Assembly: GCA_030615365.1 (NCBI GenBank)
Contig: JAUWZM010000061.1
Span: 1 to 15,130 of the forward strand
Reading direction: 5' to 3'
From: Candidatus Aerophobota bacterium
GTDB taxonomy: Bacteria; Aerophobota; Aerophobia; Aerophobales; B3-G15
Length of the DNA: 15,130 nt
In this document: positions 8,087-15,130 of the stretch, one piece after another
Layout of the letters: every line of letters starts with the position of its first letter
Numbering within the stretch: position 1 is the first letter of the stretch
Notes under the pieces: generated by a model
What the model was told of the DNA's origin: nothing
The model's input: only the letters and a program-made list of their open reading frames with translations
Databases searched by the model: none
Program-made: the position numbers and the translations under genes

Positions 8087-8251
8087 TTACTATTCAGCCA
8101 CCAAGACACGAAGACACCAAGTAAACCCCGGTCTTAAAATTTTAGCGTATTCTGTGCCTTCAGCGGTTAATCTTTTTAGTAATGGATTCTTCTCTTTCCG
8201 ATGGAGGTTTAAAATTCATATCACTTCTTTGTGCCTTGGTGACTTAGTGGC
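8087..8251 (-). repeat. Interspersed ~166-bp element, copy 2 (inverted)
   Basis: This is the inverted counterpart of 1264-1429 at about 90% identity. The arms 8097-8121 and 8227-8251 are imperfect inverted repeats built of three NCACNAAG octamers (CCACCAAG, ACACGAAG, ACACCAAG on one side), so the transcript could fold into a long imperfect hairpin downstream of lpd. It occupies most of the 275-bp gap between lpd and the RRM gene and contains no ORF of note. Its right edge lies about 22 bp upstream of the -10 hexamer proposed for the RRM gene, so insertion may have replaced the upstream part of that promoter. Confidence 0.85.
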
Positions 8252-8273
8252 CTGAACTGTTACTTATATTTTT

Positions 8274-8279
8274 TATAAT
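8274..8279 (+). promoter_or_regulatory. Probable -10 element for the RRM protein gene
   Basis: TATAAT is a perfect sigma70 -10 hexamer 57 bases upstream of the RRM start codon. The corresponding -35 window (about 8250-8257) has no good TTGACA match. It falls at the edge of repeat copy 2. Transcription from here would give a leader of roughly 50 nt containing the hairpin at 8300-8319. Confidence 0.45.
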
Positions 8280-8299
8280 AATCAAGAATAAAAAACTAT

Positions 8300-8319
8300 C
8301 CACTATCCAGAGGTAGTGG
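8300..8319 (+). promoter_or_regulatory. Leader hairpin before the RRM gene SD
   Basis: CCACTA (8300-8305) and TAGTGG (8314-8319) form a perfect 6-bp stem with an 8-base loop. It lies four bases before the AAGGAG SD (8324-8329) of the RRM protein gene. It could tune translation or serve as a binding site for the RRM protein itself, but both are inference. A stem this short could arise by chance. Confidence 0.35.
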
Positions 8320-8335
8320 GAAAAAGGAGAGTAAG

Positions 8336-8605
8336 ATGAGCAAGAAGCTCTATGTGGGAAATCTTTCCGACAAGATAACTGAAGATGATTTTAAAGATCT
8401 CTTCAAGGAATTCGAGACGGTGACTGAAGTTAATTTAGTTACGGATCGTGCTACCGGAAGACCTCGAGGTTTTGGTTTTGTAGAATTTAGTTCTAATGAA
8501 GATGCAGATAAGGCGATTAAATCTCTCAATGGAAAGATGTTTCAGGATAGAGAGATAGTTGTCAATGAGGCTCGACCTCGAAGAAATAGTGGATTTCGAC
8601 GGTAG
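8336..8605 (+). CDS. Small RRM-domain RNA-binding protein
   Basis: This 89-residue protein consists of one RNA recognition motif plus a short basic tail. RNP2 is LYVGNL (5-10) and RNP1 is RGFGFVEF (44-51), both with the aromatic residues that stack on RNA. The tail RPRRNSGFRR adds positive charge. Single-RRM proteins of this kind occur in cyanobacteria and scattered other phyla, where some are cold-inducible and bind mRNA. The ATG has AAGGAG six bases upstream, and a small hairpin sits just before it. The gene stands alone on the plus strand and is convergent with mscS (42-bp gap). RNA binding is a safe inference. The targets are unknown. Confidence 0.94.
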   Translation: MSKKLYVGNLSDKITEDDFKDLFKEFETVTEVNLVTDRATGRPRGFGFVEFSSNEDADKAIKSLNGKMFQDREIVVNEARPRRNSGFRR

Positions 8606-8647
8606 TAATACATGCTTCAAAGGGAAAAAGGGCGAAAGAGAACATTT

Positions 8648-9463
8648 TCAAAGGGTCTTTGGAGGCTCCGCTTCTCCTCTGGAAGAGATAGTAACTTGAG
8701 GGAAGGGAAGGCTAATTTCTTGCGCTCTAAATTCTTGAACTATCGCCTGGATAAGTTTTCCTCTAAGGTTAGCCGAAGGCATTCCAGCATCGGCACCAAC
8801 CCAAAAAAGTATTTTGAAATTTATAGAGGAGGCATCCAGTCCTACAAGAGCAACTGTTGGCGCAGGATCTTTTAGCATGGGGATGTCTTTTCTATTTAAA
8901 GCCTTAGCTATTGCCTTTCGAACTTTTTCTAAGTCGCTATCATAGTCTACTCCTATCACTATCTCGAATCTTCTTTGCTTGTACTTCGAATAGTTTTTTA
9001 AGACTTCAGAGCAGACTTTTCTGTTGGGTATAGTAGCAAAAACTCCATCCCAGGTTTTTAATTTAACCGATCTTAACCCAATATCCAGGACTTTTCCTCC
9101 AACGCTTCCGATAACTAATGAATCTCCAATCTTAAATGGCCGATCAAAGAAAAGCATTATTCCAGATAACAGATCCGAAACGACATCCCTGATCGCAAGT
9201 CCGATAATGATACCGGCGACTCCTGCCCCGGCTAAAAGTCCAGTGAACGTCCCTCTTAAATGCCAGATACCCAGCAGGACAAAAATAACTACAATATAAA
9301 CAATAACAGCAAAAAATTTTTTGATCGGCTTTGCTGTATGTTCTTCTAATTTCAATTTCTTGATATAGTTATCAATCAGCCGATCTGAAATAAACTTTTT
9401 CACCAACCAGGCAGCGACTATGGCTATAATAGAGTAGATTATCCGATAAATTAATGTCGACAT
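8648..9463 (-). CDS. mscS: MscS-family small-conductance mechanosensitive channel
   Basis: This 271-residue membrane protein should form a heptameric channel that opens under membrane tension to release solutes on osmotic downshock. Hydrophobic helices lie at about 3-22 and 48-66, followed by the glycine/alanine-rich pore helix LLAGAGVAGIIIGLAIRDVV (about 75-95). RPFKIGDSLVIG marks entry to the cytosolic beta domain and IPNRKV its conserved end. The size matches the simple three-helix MscS type, without the large extra N-terminal domains of MscK or YbdG relatives. The SD AAGGAG lies about 9 bases before ATG 9463. It follows the pfkB-family kinase by 67 bp on the same strand with no terminator seen, so read-through from that promoter is plausible. 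Confidence 0.93.
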   Translation of the reverse strand: MSTLIYRIIYSIIAIVAAWLVKKFISDRLIDNYIKKLKLEEHTAKPIKKFFAVIVYIVVIFVLLGIWHLRGTFTGLLAGAGVAGIIIGLAIRDVVSDLLSGIMLFFDRPFKIGDSLVIGSVGGKVLDIGLRSVKLKTWDGVFATIPNRKVCSEVLKNYSKYKQRRFEIVIGVDYDSDLEKVRKAIAKALNRKDIPMLKDPAPTVALVGLDASSINFKILFWVGADAGMPSANLRGKLIQAIVQEFRAQEISLPFPQVTISSRGEAEPPKTL

Positions 9464-9530
9464 TCAGTTTTTCTCCTTTTTAAGAATTTTTTTCCTTCCC
9501 CCTTCAGTTCTCTTTTTATACCGATTACAT

Positions 9531-10508
9531 TCACCCCAGAGGTAAGTTCTTCACCTTTGCGTTTAATTCATTATCCTTCATGAAATGTAGCGTCTCTTCC
9601 TGAGTAAAAACTCCTGCAGTGCAGCCCATGGCCCTCACTGCTGATGCTCCTGTAGCGCTGGCAAATTTTAAGGTGCGCTCAAGGTCCCATCCTTCCAAAA
9701 TGCCATGAATAAATCCTGCATCAAAGGCATCCCCTCCTCCTGAGGGATCTACAATTTTGATTCTATAGCTGGAAGCTATAATAATCTTATCTTTAGTTCT
9801 AAGCAAGGCTCCTTCTTTCCCCATGGTAATAGCTACTCCCATTTCAGGGTTATAGCGTAAGAAGGCCTCAGCTTGAGCCTGAGGACTATCTTCCCCGGTG
9901 AGCAGTGCAGCCTCATCCTGGTTGGGAAGAAAAAAATCAGTGTAAAGAAAGATATCTTTGCACTGGTCAATTAAGTTGGGGTGAGGATGGGCAACTACTA
10001 CATCAAGAATAGTAATTATTCCTCTTTCCTTCGCAAACTTAAATAACTTCATTAAAGATGCCTGGTTTAATTTGGGAAGATCGAGATAGCCACCTACATA
10101 TATAGCTTCACTTTGAGATATGTACTCAAGATCTATATCATCTATCCCAAAGTCTGCATTGGCTCCGAAGCTGTGAATAAACCTTCTATCCTCTGTCGCA
10201 GTAAGTAAAGCTATTGTTTTAGAGGTATCCATCGTATCAGAGCGGGTAATTCTGGAGGTATCTACCCTCCCCTTATTTAAATAGTCAATTACAAAATCAC
10301 CAAATAGATCTTTTCCTACTTTGCCAATTACTCCAGAAGATATTCCTAATTTGTTGAGAGAAATAGCTGTGTTAGCAGCGCAACCACCGACTGATAGAGG
10401 AATAGTATCTACTAATATAAGCTGCCCCGGCCGGGGAAGCTCAGGAAGTACGGAAGAAAGAATATCAACTACTAAGATCCCTATGCAGCTCACCTTTATC
10501 TTTTTCAA
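9531..10508 (-). CDS. PfkB-family carbohydrate kinase
   Basis: This 325-residue protein is a ribokinase/PfkB-fold kinase that phosphorylates a sugar or nucleoside with ATP. The N-terminal signature region GGCAANTAISLNKLG is at about 41-55, followed by GVIGKVGKDLFG (about 59-70). The ATP-site signature DPSGGGDAFDAGF is at about 254-266, with the catalytic Asp at about 260. The usual anion-hole GAGD is GGGD here, a tolerated variant. The substrate cannot be read: ribose, fructose phosphates, adenosine and others are all possible within the family. The start is TTG (10506-10508), chosen because it gives the family N-terminus and has GAGGT six bases upstream. A strong promoter and an overlapping palindrome lie immediately upstream. 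No sugar transporter is next to it, and mscS follows downstream. Confidence 0.9.
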   Translation of the reverse strand: MKKIKVSCIGILVVDILSSVLPELPRPGQLILVDTIPLSVGGCAANTAISLNKLGISSGVIGKVGKDLFGDFVIDYLNKGRVDTSRITRSDTMDTSKTIALLTATEDRRFIHSFGANADFGIDDIDLEYISQSEAIYVGGYLDLPKLNQASLMKLFKFAKERGIITILDVVVAHPHPNLIDQCKDIFLYTDFFLPNQDEAALLTGEDSPQAQAEAFLRYNPEMGVAITMGKEGALLRTKDKIIIASSYRIKIVDPSGGGDAFDAGFIHGILEGWDLERTLKFASATGASAVRAMGCTAGVFTQEETLHFMKDNELNAKVKNLPLG

Positions 10509-10513
10509 TGTAA

Positions 10514-10537
10514 TACCTCAATAGTATATTTGAGGTA
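10514..10537 (-). promoter_or_regulatory. Palindrome over the pfkB transcription start and SD (putative operator or SD-sequestering hairpin)
   Basis: TACCTCAA (10514-10521) and TTGAGGTA (10530-10537) are perfect 8-bp inverted arms with an 8-base spacer. On the minus strand the downstream arm contains the SD GAGGT of the kinase gene, and the upstream arm abuts the -10 hexamer at 10539-10544. The element therefore covers the predicted start of transcription, a classic operator position. If it is inside the transcript, the stem would bury the SD. Which of the two applies is inference. Confidence 0.6.
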
Positions 10538-10538
10538 A

Positions 10539-10567
10539 ATTTTATCCTTTTCTGCAGTTGTTGTCAA
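10539..10567 (-). promoter_or_regulatory. Sigma70-type promoter of the pfkB-family kinase gene
   Basis: On the minus strand a perfect -35 TTGACA (10562-10567) is separated by exactly 17 bp from TAAAAT (10539-10544), a five-of-six -10 match. Transcription would start near 10532, about 24 nt before the TTG start codon. This is the best promoter match I found in the window. Confidence 0.7.
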
Positions 10568-10736
10568 TTCCTCTTCTCAGTTTCTCTGAAAAACCATAAG
10601 GCATCCCCGCCCACCGAGGGTATTTTTCTCTCCTGCAAAAGACTCTTTTCCTTTGCACCCGTATCAACATGAAGCTTCACCTGAGCCTTGGGAGTGAATT
10701 ACCCCAATGGCAAAACATATCACTCTCCGTTGTGAG
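10568..10736. other. Intergenic gap after the DUF2207 gene
   Basis: This gap lies between the pfkB promoter and the stop of the DUF2207 gene. GCCTTGGG and CCCCAATGGC at about 10685-10711 can form an imperfect stem, but no T-run follows on the minus strand, so I do not call a terminator. No gene is seen. Confidence 0.3.
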
Positions 10737-12470
10737 CTACCAGGCTCCACCACCTCCACCGCCAAATCCACCTCCACCTCCACCACCGCTAAAGCCACTT
10801 CCTCCTCCGCCAGCCTGAGAGGGAGAGGAGGCAAGGGTACTACCCATGGTTTTAGTAGCCTGGCCCAGATCTGAAACCAGCATGCCGATGTAGAATGCTC
10901 CCGGTATATAGTGCGGGGAAACGAACCAGGCAGGAGGTTCTCGGTAAATGTCACGAAAAGCATCCGCCCACTCGTCAGCCACTCCCAAAACCATGGCGAA
11001 GGGGAGAACCCGATCGAAGACCGTGGGATCTTCCTTGTTCATCCGTTTGAGTCTGTCTTCCTCCACCCGGGTGATGAATTCCTTGAGCCCCAAAATCTGA
11101 TTGACCATCCGTACCCCCCGAGCAGTAAGACGGGGCATAATAGCGGAAAAAGCCAGGATGATACCTCCGGGAACCGAGAGGAGCACCAGACTCTCCCACC
11201 GCCGCAGCACTCCTACGAAGAGAAAGAACCCTATCACGATGAGAGCTATTCCTACTCCTCGATAGGCACCCCGAATTCGGTCGGGACGACCATAGAAGTA
11301 TCCTTCTCTGGACAGTAATTGATACAGGCTCTTTTGGATTTTTGGCAGATGTACGTAGAATTTATTCTTGAGAGAGGACAGGGCTACCTTACTACCCGGG
11401 TCTTGACTATTAAAGATGCCAGTGAGAAACTGTTTTTCATGTGGTTTGAGCTTGGGATCTGCTCTAAATTCCTTGAGCAGTTCAAAACGATAATCCCGGT
11501 TGGAGAAGAACAAGAGTTTCTTAGAATCGACTTGTTCGATTTTGAGATACCCTCGGACCGCCAGATCAATAATCATGGCCGTGATGTCCGTTAAATCAGC
11601 CCTCTCGTCAACCAGTGTTCCTGCCTCCGAAGGAGTAAGGTCTGAGGGAGGATGATAACGAACCATAATCGATTCCTCGACTCGGGGATTTCTTCCACTG
11701 GTCCACCAGATGATTAACATCAAGATGAGCACCACCAGGGGCACCAGAAAAAACCAGTTGTCCATCAGAAACCAGATAATCGTGGTGATGGGGCCGGGTT
11801 TTCCAAGATATCCTTTGGGAATACCCACGACCACGGTGAGTCCTTCCCGGATGTTTAAACTATCAACCTCAAAGACGATCTCACCCAGTTCCTTACTCTC
11901 CTCAGCCTTCGATTCTCTTGTGTCTCGGGGTCCGGTGAAACTTTGGGTGATGACCTCATCCAGGGGAACGGCAGCTGGGAGGGATACAATTGCCCGGGCT
12001 TGCCCAATGGGAACGAGCCACTCATCACCGGTAGCGTTCCAATAAAGCTCATCATGATCATCAAAGTAGTTGATGGCTCGTTGTACTCGATAGCTTATGA
12101 CATACCAGTGTACTCCAGAGATGTATCGGTCAGGGTCGCCAATCTTTATTTCCCGGTAGAGCCCCTTTCGACTTACCTGGTAGGGATAGGACTGTCCGTT
12201 TTGGTCTTCGACGGATAGGACTTTCAGGCGCAGGTTATATTTCAGTGAACCCCTGCGGTAGCTCACCGGGATGGTGCGAAAAATCCCGTGCCTGCTTTCT
12301 GACTCGAAGTCAACCTGGATTTCCTCTCTCACCAGGAGGCTACTGTCAGCCTTCACGGTAAGATGGGTGGAGAAATCGCGGATGAACCACGCTTGAGCAG
12401 TGCCCACCATCAAGAAGAGAATTGCCACCAGGGCCAATGAGGTGAGAAAATAAGATTTTGTTGTTCTCAT
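10737..12470 (-). CDS. DUF2207 domain membrane protein with glycine-rich C-terminus
   Basis: This 577-residue membrane protein has a signal peptide (hydrophobic 8-24, likely cleavage after TAQA at 27). An extracytoplasmic beta-rich DUF2207 region of about 200 residues follows (with HGIFRTIPV and a WNATGDEW stretch). A strong transmembrane segment lies at about 236-256, then a cytosolic region that includes two further helices near 405-445, and a tail of nearly pure glycine ending GGGGGGAW. This order, including the glycine tail, is typical of DUF2207 proteins paired with LemA. The molecular function of the family is not established. The start ATG overlaps the lemA stop (ATGA), so the two genes are translationally coupled. 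The segment is richer in G+C than the left part of the window. Confidence 0.9.
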   Translation of the reverse strand: MRTTKSYFLTSLALVAILFLMVGTAQAWFIRDFSTHLTVKADSSLLVREEIQVDFESESRHGIFRTIPVSYRRGSLKYNLRLKVLSVEDQNGQSYPYQVSRKGLYREIKIGDPDRYISGVHWYVISYRVQRAINYFDDHDELYWNATGDEWLVPIGQARAIVSLPAAVPLDEVITQSFTGPRDTRESKAEESKELGEIVFEVDSLNIREGLTVVVGIPKGYLGKPGPITTIIWFLMDNWFFLVPLVVLILMLIIWWTSGRNPRVEESIMVRYHPPSDLTPSEAGTLVDERADLTDITAMIIDLAVRGYLKIEQVDSKKLLFFSNRDYRFELLKEFRADPKLKPHEKQFLTGIFNSQDPGSKVALSSLKNKFYVHLPKIQKSLYQLLSREGYFYGRPDRIRGAYRGVGIALIVIGFFLFVGVLRRWESLVLLSVPGGIILAFSAIMPRLTARGVRMVNQILGLKEFITRVEEDRLKRMNKEDPTVFDRVLPFAMVLGVADEWADAFRDIYREPPAWFVSPHYIPGAFYIGMLVSDLGQATKTMGSTLASSPSQAGGGGSGFSGGGGGGGFGGGGGGAW

Positions 12471-13036
12471 CGGAATTTCACCTGTGGAGTTTTTCGAATC
12501 TCTGCTTCTGTTTCCGAGGGAAGAAGGAAGTAATCAAATTGCTGGAATCGGAAAGCATTTGCAATGAGATTGCTGGGGAAGACCTCGGTGCGGGTATTGA
12601 AATCACGCACCACCGCGTTGTAGTATCGGCGGGACAGTTGAATTTCTTCTTCCAGCTTGCTCAAGTCTTTCTGCAGGCCCAGGAAGTTCTCATTAGCCCT
12701 CAGGGCTGGGTAACGTTCAGAAATGGCAAACAGACTTTTCAAGGTAGCCTGAAGAGCATTCTCAGCCTCACCTTTTGCCTGCCCCGGAGCGGTAACCTGC
12801 ATCGCTTTGGCTCGAGCCTCGGTAACCTTGGTAAAGGTCCCCTGTTCGTGAGCAGCATAACCTTTCACCGTCTCTACCAGATTGGGAATCAGATTGTATC
12901 TTCTCTTGAGCTGTACGTCTACGTCCGACCAAGCCTGACGAACTCTGAACTTCAACCGCACCAGACGGTTATAGATAGCCACTACCCAGGCCACCACAAT
13001 AATCACAACCAGCAAAATAATAATCAAGCCTATCAT
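12467..13036 (-). CDS. lemA: LemA family protein
   Basis: This 189-residue protein has one N-terminal membrane helix (about 2-22) and a long helical domain. The family signatures are present: [39 protein letters not shown] and [14 protein letters not shown] near 140-155. LemA proteins are widespread with no firm biochemical role, although their helical domain probably sits outside the cytoplasm or at the membrane face. AGGGAGA lies about seven bases upstream of the ATG. The gene overlaps the DUF2207 start by four bases and follows the zinc-ribbon gene, so a single transcript is likely. Confidence 0.93.
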   Translation of the reverse strand: MIGLIIILLVVIIVVAWVVAIYNRLVRLKFRVRQAWSDVDVQLKRRYNLIPNLVETVKGYAAHEQGTFTKVTEARAKAMQVTAPGQAKGEAENALQATLKSLFAISERYPALRANENFLGLQKDLSKLEEEIQLSRRYYNAVVRDFNTRTEVFPSNLIANAFRFQQFDYFLLPSETEAEIRKTPQVKFR

Positions 13037-13157
13037 TTCACATCTCCCTTTCTGTTTATATTCTTCGTTAAATTAAGCCATAACGCCTTTCAAACATTCT
13101 GTTTTCAGGAAGCTCTCTTTGAGCCATTCACCACATGGCTCTCACCCGGGAACTCAA

Positions 13158-13658
13158 CTACTTACCGGTCATGTAATAACTAAGCCGTAGGAATCTGGTA
13201 TATCTACGCAGGGCATCCCTGCGAGTCTTCTTTCTGGCCAAATCCCTTTGGGCTTGTTGGTAATTGGGAATATCATCAAGGAGTTTCTGTAAATATTCCT
13301 GTTCCTCTTGCTCGCTCATAGAGGTATCTCGGATAACTCGCATTTCACCTGAGTCGAGAAAAAATCCCCCACACGCATAGCACTCGTCAACGTTCACTTC
13401 CTTCGAGGATTGATACTTATGGGTGTGCATAGGCAGACCACACTTAGGACAGTTGATTTTCTGCCGGCTCTCATCGTTCAGGTGTGGATACTCAAGAGCT
13501 TCCTTGAGTGCATCTCCCAATCCCTCATTTTTCTCATCGAGCTTGCTCAGCTCAAACCAATCAAACCAGATCCCCTTACAGCCTCTCCTGCACACATCGA
13601 CTTTCACATCTCCAAAATCTTCCTCAACCATCTCTTTTCCGCATATGGGACATTTCAT
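13158..13658 (-). CDS. Zinc-ribbon protein with two zf-TFIIB domains
   Basis: This protein of about 166 residues has two cysteine clusters. The first is CPIC (3-6) with CRRGC (23-27) followed by KGIWFD. The second is CPKC (70-73) with CYAC (93-96) followed by GGFFLD. Both fit the zf-TFIIB-type zinc ribbon, in which the second knuckle is followed by a G-[IVF]-[WF]-x-D motif. The first domain has CX3C where CX2C is usual. The remaining 60 residues form a charged, arginine-rich helical tail. I place the start at ATG 13656-13658. A GTG three bases upstream (13661) is equally served by the purine-rich SD tract at 13662-13676. Proteins of this kind are poorly characterised. Here it is the first gene of a group with lemA and DUF2207 (121-bp gap to lemA). 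Confidence 0.85.
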   Translation of the reverse strand: MKCPICGKEMVEEDFGDVKVDVCRRGCKGIWFDWFELSKLDEKNEGLGDALKEALEYPHLNDESRQKINCPKCGLPMHTHKYQSSKEVNVDECYACGGFFLDSGEMRVIRDTSMSEQEEQEYLQKLLDDIPNYQQAQRDLARKKTRRDALRRYTRFLRLSYYMTGK

Positions 13659-13750
13659 CACTCTCCCCCTCTCCCTTAGTGCTAATAATAAGACCCAGAT
13701 TAATATCAGATTCTTGCTGATACCTCGCCCTTCATGGTGGACGCTTCTTT

Positions 13751-14512
13751 CTAAAGATCCCTCTCATAGTAAATTATCAATGAGACAAATAAAAACAAGA
13801 AGGGGCATCCTATGTAAAACAGAACTAATTTCCAATATTCAACATCCCATGAGTCTTCCAGAATTGATGTAAAATGACGCAATATTTCAAATGGTGAATA
13901 CAAAAATTCCCAATTTGTAACCATCAATAAGAAAATAAATAGAAACCATACAATAATCGCTGCTGAAACCGAAAAAATTGTCTTGGAAAAAATAGAAGAA
14001 AACATTACTCCGATTGACGAAAAAAACACTAAAACTAAACCTATTAATGCAATAATAAAAAATAGATTTCTATAACTTAGGTCAGCAGGTAATAATTCAA
14101 AGTTCCATAAAATCCCTACCATCAATGCAAAGATTAGAAAATATACTACGCATACGACAGCTATTTGCGAAATGAATCTTGATAACAGATATTCCCAACG
14201 CTTAACAGACTTGCTGAGTAAGGAATCTGCTATCCCACCTATTTCCCCTGATATTGAAACTGAAGAAATTACTACCGCAATAATACTGCCGGAAAAAACA
14301 AAGAATGTTAAAAGAGAATTAATAGCTTCTAAATTCCTATTTACAAGAGTAAATAATAAACTAAGAAATAAGGCGATAATAATCCAGCCTATTTGTAAAT
14401 AACTTTTGAAACCCGCTTTTATTTCATATTGATATAAGGTGAGAAATACATTTTTATCTAAGTAACTTTTATACTCTTTAAGTATTCCTTGAAATTGCTC
14501 GTAGAAACCCAT
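13751..14512 (-). CDS. ABC-2 type transporter permease
   Basis: This 253-residue protein has six predicted membrane helices (about 40-58, 66-88, 112-134, 147-170, 178-198 and 230-247) after a soluble N-terminal segment, the layout of ABC-2 export permeases such as those related to NatB or YhaP. It would pair with the upstream ATPase to move an unknown substrate. The start ATG at 14510-14512 lies inside the end of the ATPase gene (35-bp overlap) and has a GAGGAGGAG SD, so the two are coupled. The segment is markedly AT-rich compared with the preceding block. The substrate could be an ion, lipid, antibiotic or peptide, and nothing in the window decides it. Confidence 0.85.
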   Translation of the reverse strand: MGFYEQFQGILKEYKSYLDKNVFLTLYQYEIKAGFKSYLQIGWIIIALFLSLLFTLVNRNLEAINSLLTFFVFSGSIIAVVISSVSISGEIGGIADSLLSKSVKRWEYLLSRFISQIAVVCVVYFLIFALMVGILWNFELLPADLSYRNLFFIIALIGLVLVFFSSIGVMFSSIFSKTIFSVSAAIIVWFLFIFLLMVTNWEFLYSPFEILRHFTSILEDSWDVEYWKLVLFYIGCPFLFLFVSLIIYYERDL

Positions 14513-15130
14513 GCGATTTCTCCTCCTCTAATAAATTCAAAAATGCCTCTTCAAGATTATCTGAACCCGAATCAAATGAGATTAATTCCAGGTCCTCTTC
14601 CACTAAAACCTTAAATATATTCAGAAGTGTTTTGGAATAATTCTTAGAATCATCAATGCCAATTTTAATTATATGTTTAGAATAATCCACATTTATCACA
14701 TTTGCAATTGCTTTCAATTTCGTGAGAAACAATTGGACTTCACCCTCTACTTGAAGTTCAATTGTGTTCCTTTTGATTAATTTTTTAACCTCAGTTATTG
14801 TGCCACTAAATACGAGTTTGCCATTATTTATGATACCTATATGAGTACAAAATCTATCAATATCTGATAATATATGTGAGGAAATAAATACCGTCTTTCC
14901 CTCTTTGCTACCAAGTTCCGTAATTAATTTCATAGCTGAAGCACGTCCCACGGGGTCAAGTCCCAATGTCGGCTCATCCATAATCAAAAGTTCTGGGTCG
15001 TTTATCAAACATGCAGCTATTCCAGCCCGGGTGATTTCACCAGTTGAAAACTTTTTAATTTCTGATGAAGATAATGATAATAAGTCTACACTTCTAATCA
15101 ATTCCGTAACTCTTGGTATTCGTATGTCTC
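14478..15130 (-). CDS. ABC transporter ATP-binding protein (5' part cut by window edge)
   Basis: This is the C-terminal part of an ABC ATPase, and the frame stays open to the right edge of the window. A TTG near 15101 is not the true start, because in-frame codons continue upstream. Visible motifs are Walker B LLIMDEP, the D-loop GLDP, and the switch histidine in VFISSHIL. The signature motif is degenerate: FSTGE where LSGGQ is canonical. Variant signatures such as YSTGM occur in ABC-2 exporter ATPases. Walker A lies beyond the edge. After the nucleotide-binding core a ~90-residue extension (TITEVKKL onward) resembles the accessory domain of NatA/CcmA-type exporter ATPases. It overlaps the permease start by 35 bp. 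Confidence 0.88.
   Translation of the reverse strand, partial: DIRIPRVTELIRSVDLLSLSSSEIKKFSTGEITRAGIAACLINDPELLIMDEPTLGLDPVGRASAMKLITELGSKEGKTVFISSHILSDIDRFCTHIGIINNGKLVFSGTITEVKKLIKRNTIELQVEGEVQLFLTKLKAIANVINVDYSKHIIKIGIDDSKNYSKTLLNIFKVLVEEDLELISFDSGSDNLEEAFLNLLEEEKSHGFLRAISRNT

Noticed and set aside
8612..8875. Plus-strand ORF of 87 codons after the RRM gene
   Set aside because: It is the antisense shadow of the 3' end of mscS, with no family similarity or SD.
10580..10630. GAAAAACC...GGGTATTTTTC symmetry as a terminator downstream of the DUF2207 operon
   Set aside because: The arms pair poorly and the GC-rich centre does not form a stem. There is not enough support.
10664..10963. Minus-strand 99-codon ORF rich in V/E repeats
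   Set aside because: It is an out-of-frame reading of the glycine-rich tail of the DUF2207 gene.
13121..13141. GAGCCA/TGGCTC hairpin after the zinc-ribbon gene as a rho-independent terminator
   Set aside because: The stem is only 6 bp and no T-run follows on the minus strand. It could equally be chance, and lemA downstream is probably co-transcribed.
12458..13183. Plus-strand 241-codon ORF
   Set aside because: It lies antisense to lemA, whose conserved motifs are unmistakable. Its length follows from the G+C-rich codon bias of the opposite strand.

Overview
This is a bacterial chromosomal window, probably from an uncultured lineage. It is AT-rich over most of its length, it has purine-rich Shine-Dalgarno (SD) sites in front of nearly every gene, and it contains two families of short interspersed repeats. 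The gene set (RF2 with a frameshift site, a GuaB3-type IMPDH, a four-cysteine bL28, RecG, a bacterial RRM protein) does not fix the phylum. A candidate-phylum bacterium recovered from environmental DNA is my best guess, at low confidence.

Layout, left to right. Positions 1-135 hold degenerate AT-rich repeats. prfB (171-1299) follows with an intact programmed +1 frameshift site at codon 24. Its last 11 codons lie inside a ~166-bp interspersed repeat (1264-1429). Next come guaB3 (+), rpmB (-), and a + strand cluster recG-glcD-like-lpd (3163-8060). A second, inverted copy of the 166-bp repeat (8087-8251) sits between lpd and a small RRM RNA-binding protein gene (8336-8605). From 8648 onward every gene is on the minus strand: mscS, a pfkB-family sugar kinase with a strong promoter and an overlapping palindrome, a three-gene group (zinc-ribbon protein, lemA, DUF2207 membrane protein), and an ABC-2 exporter pair whose ATPase runs off the right edge.

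By eye there are three composition zones. Most of 1-10500 is AT-rich. The zinc-ribbon/lemA/DUF2207 block (about 10660-13680) is clearly richer in G+C. The ABC pair (13751-15130) is the most AT-rich. This suggests different histories for the accessory right half.

Functional grouping: prfB, rpmB and recG are housekeeping genes for translation and DNA repair. guaB3 is purine metabolism. glcD-like and lpd are flavin redox enzymes in probable co-transcription. mscS, lemA/DUF2207 and the ABC pair act at the membrane. I found no phage, CRISPR, rRNA or tRNA genes and no transposase. The most interesting material is regulatory and structural: the RF2 frameshift site, the repeat element that supplies the RF2 C-terminus, and the palindrome over the pfkB start region.
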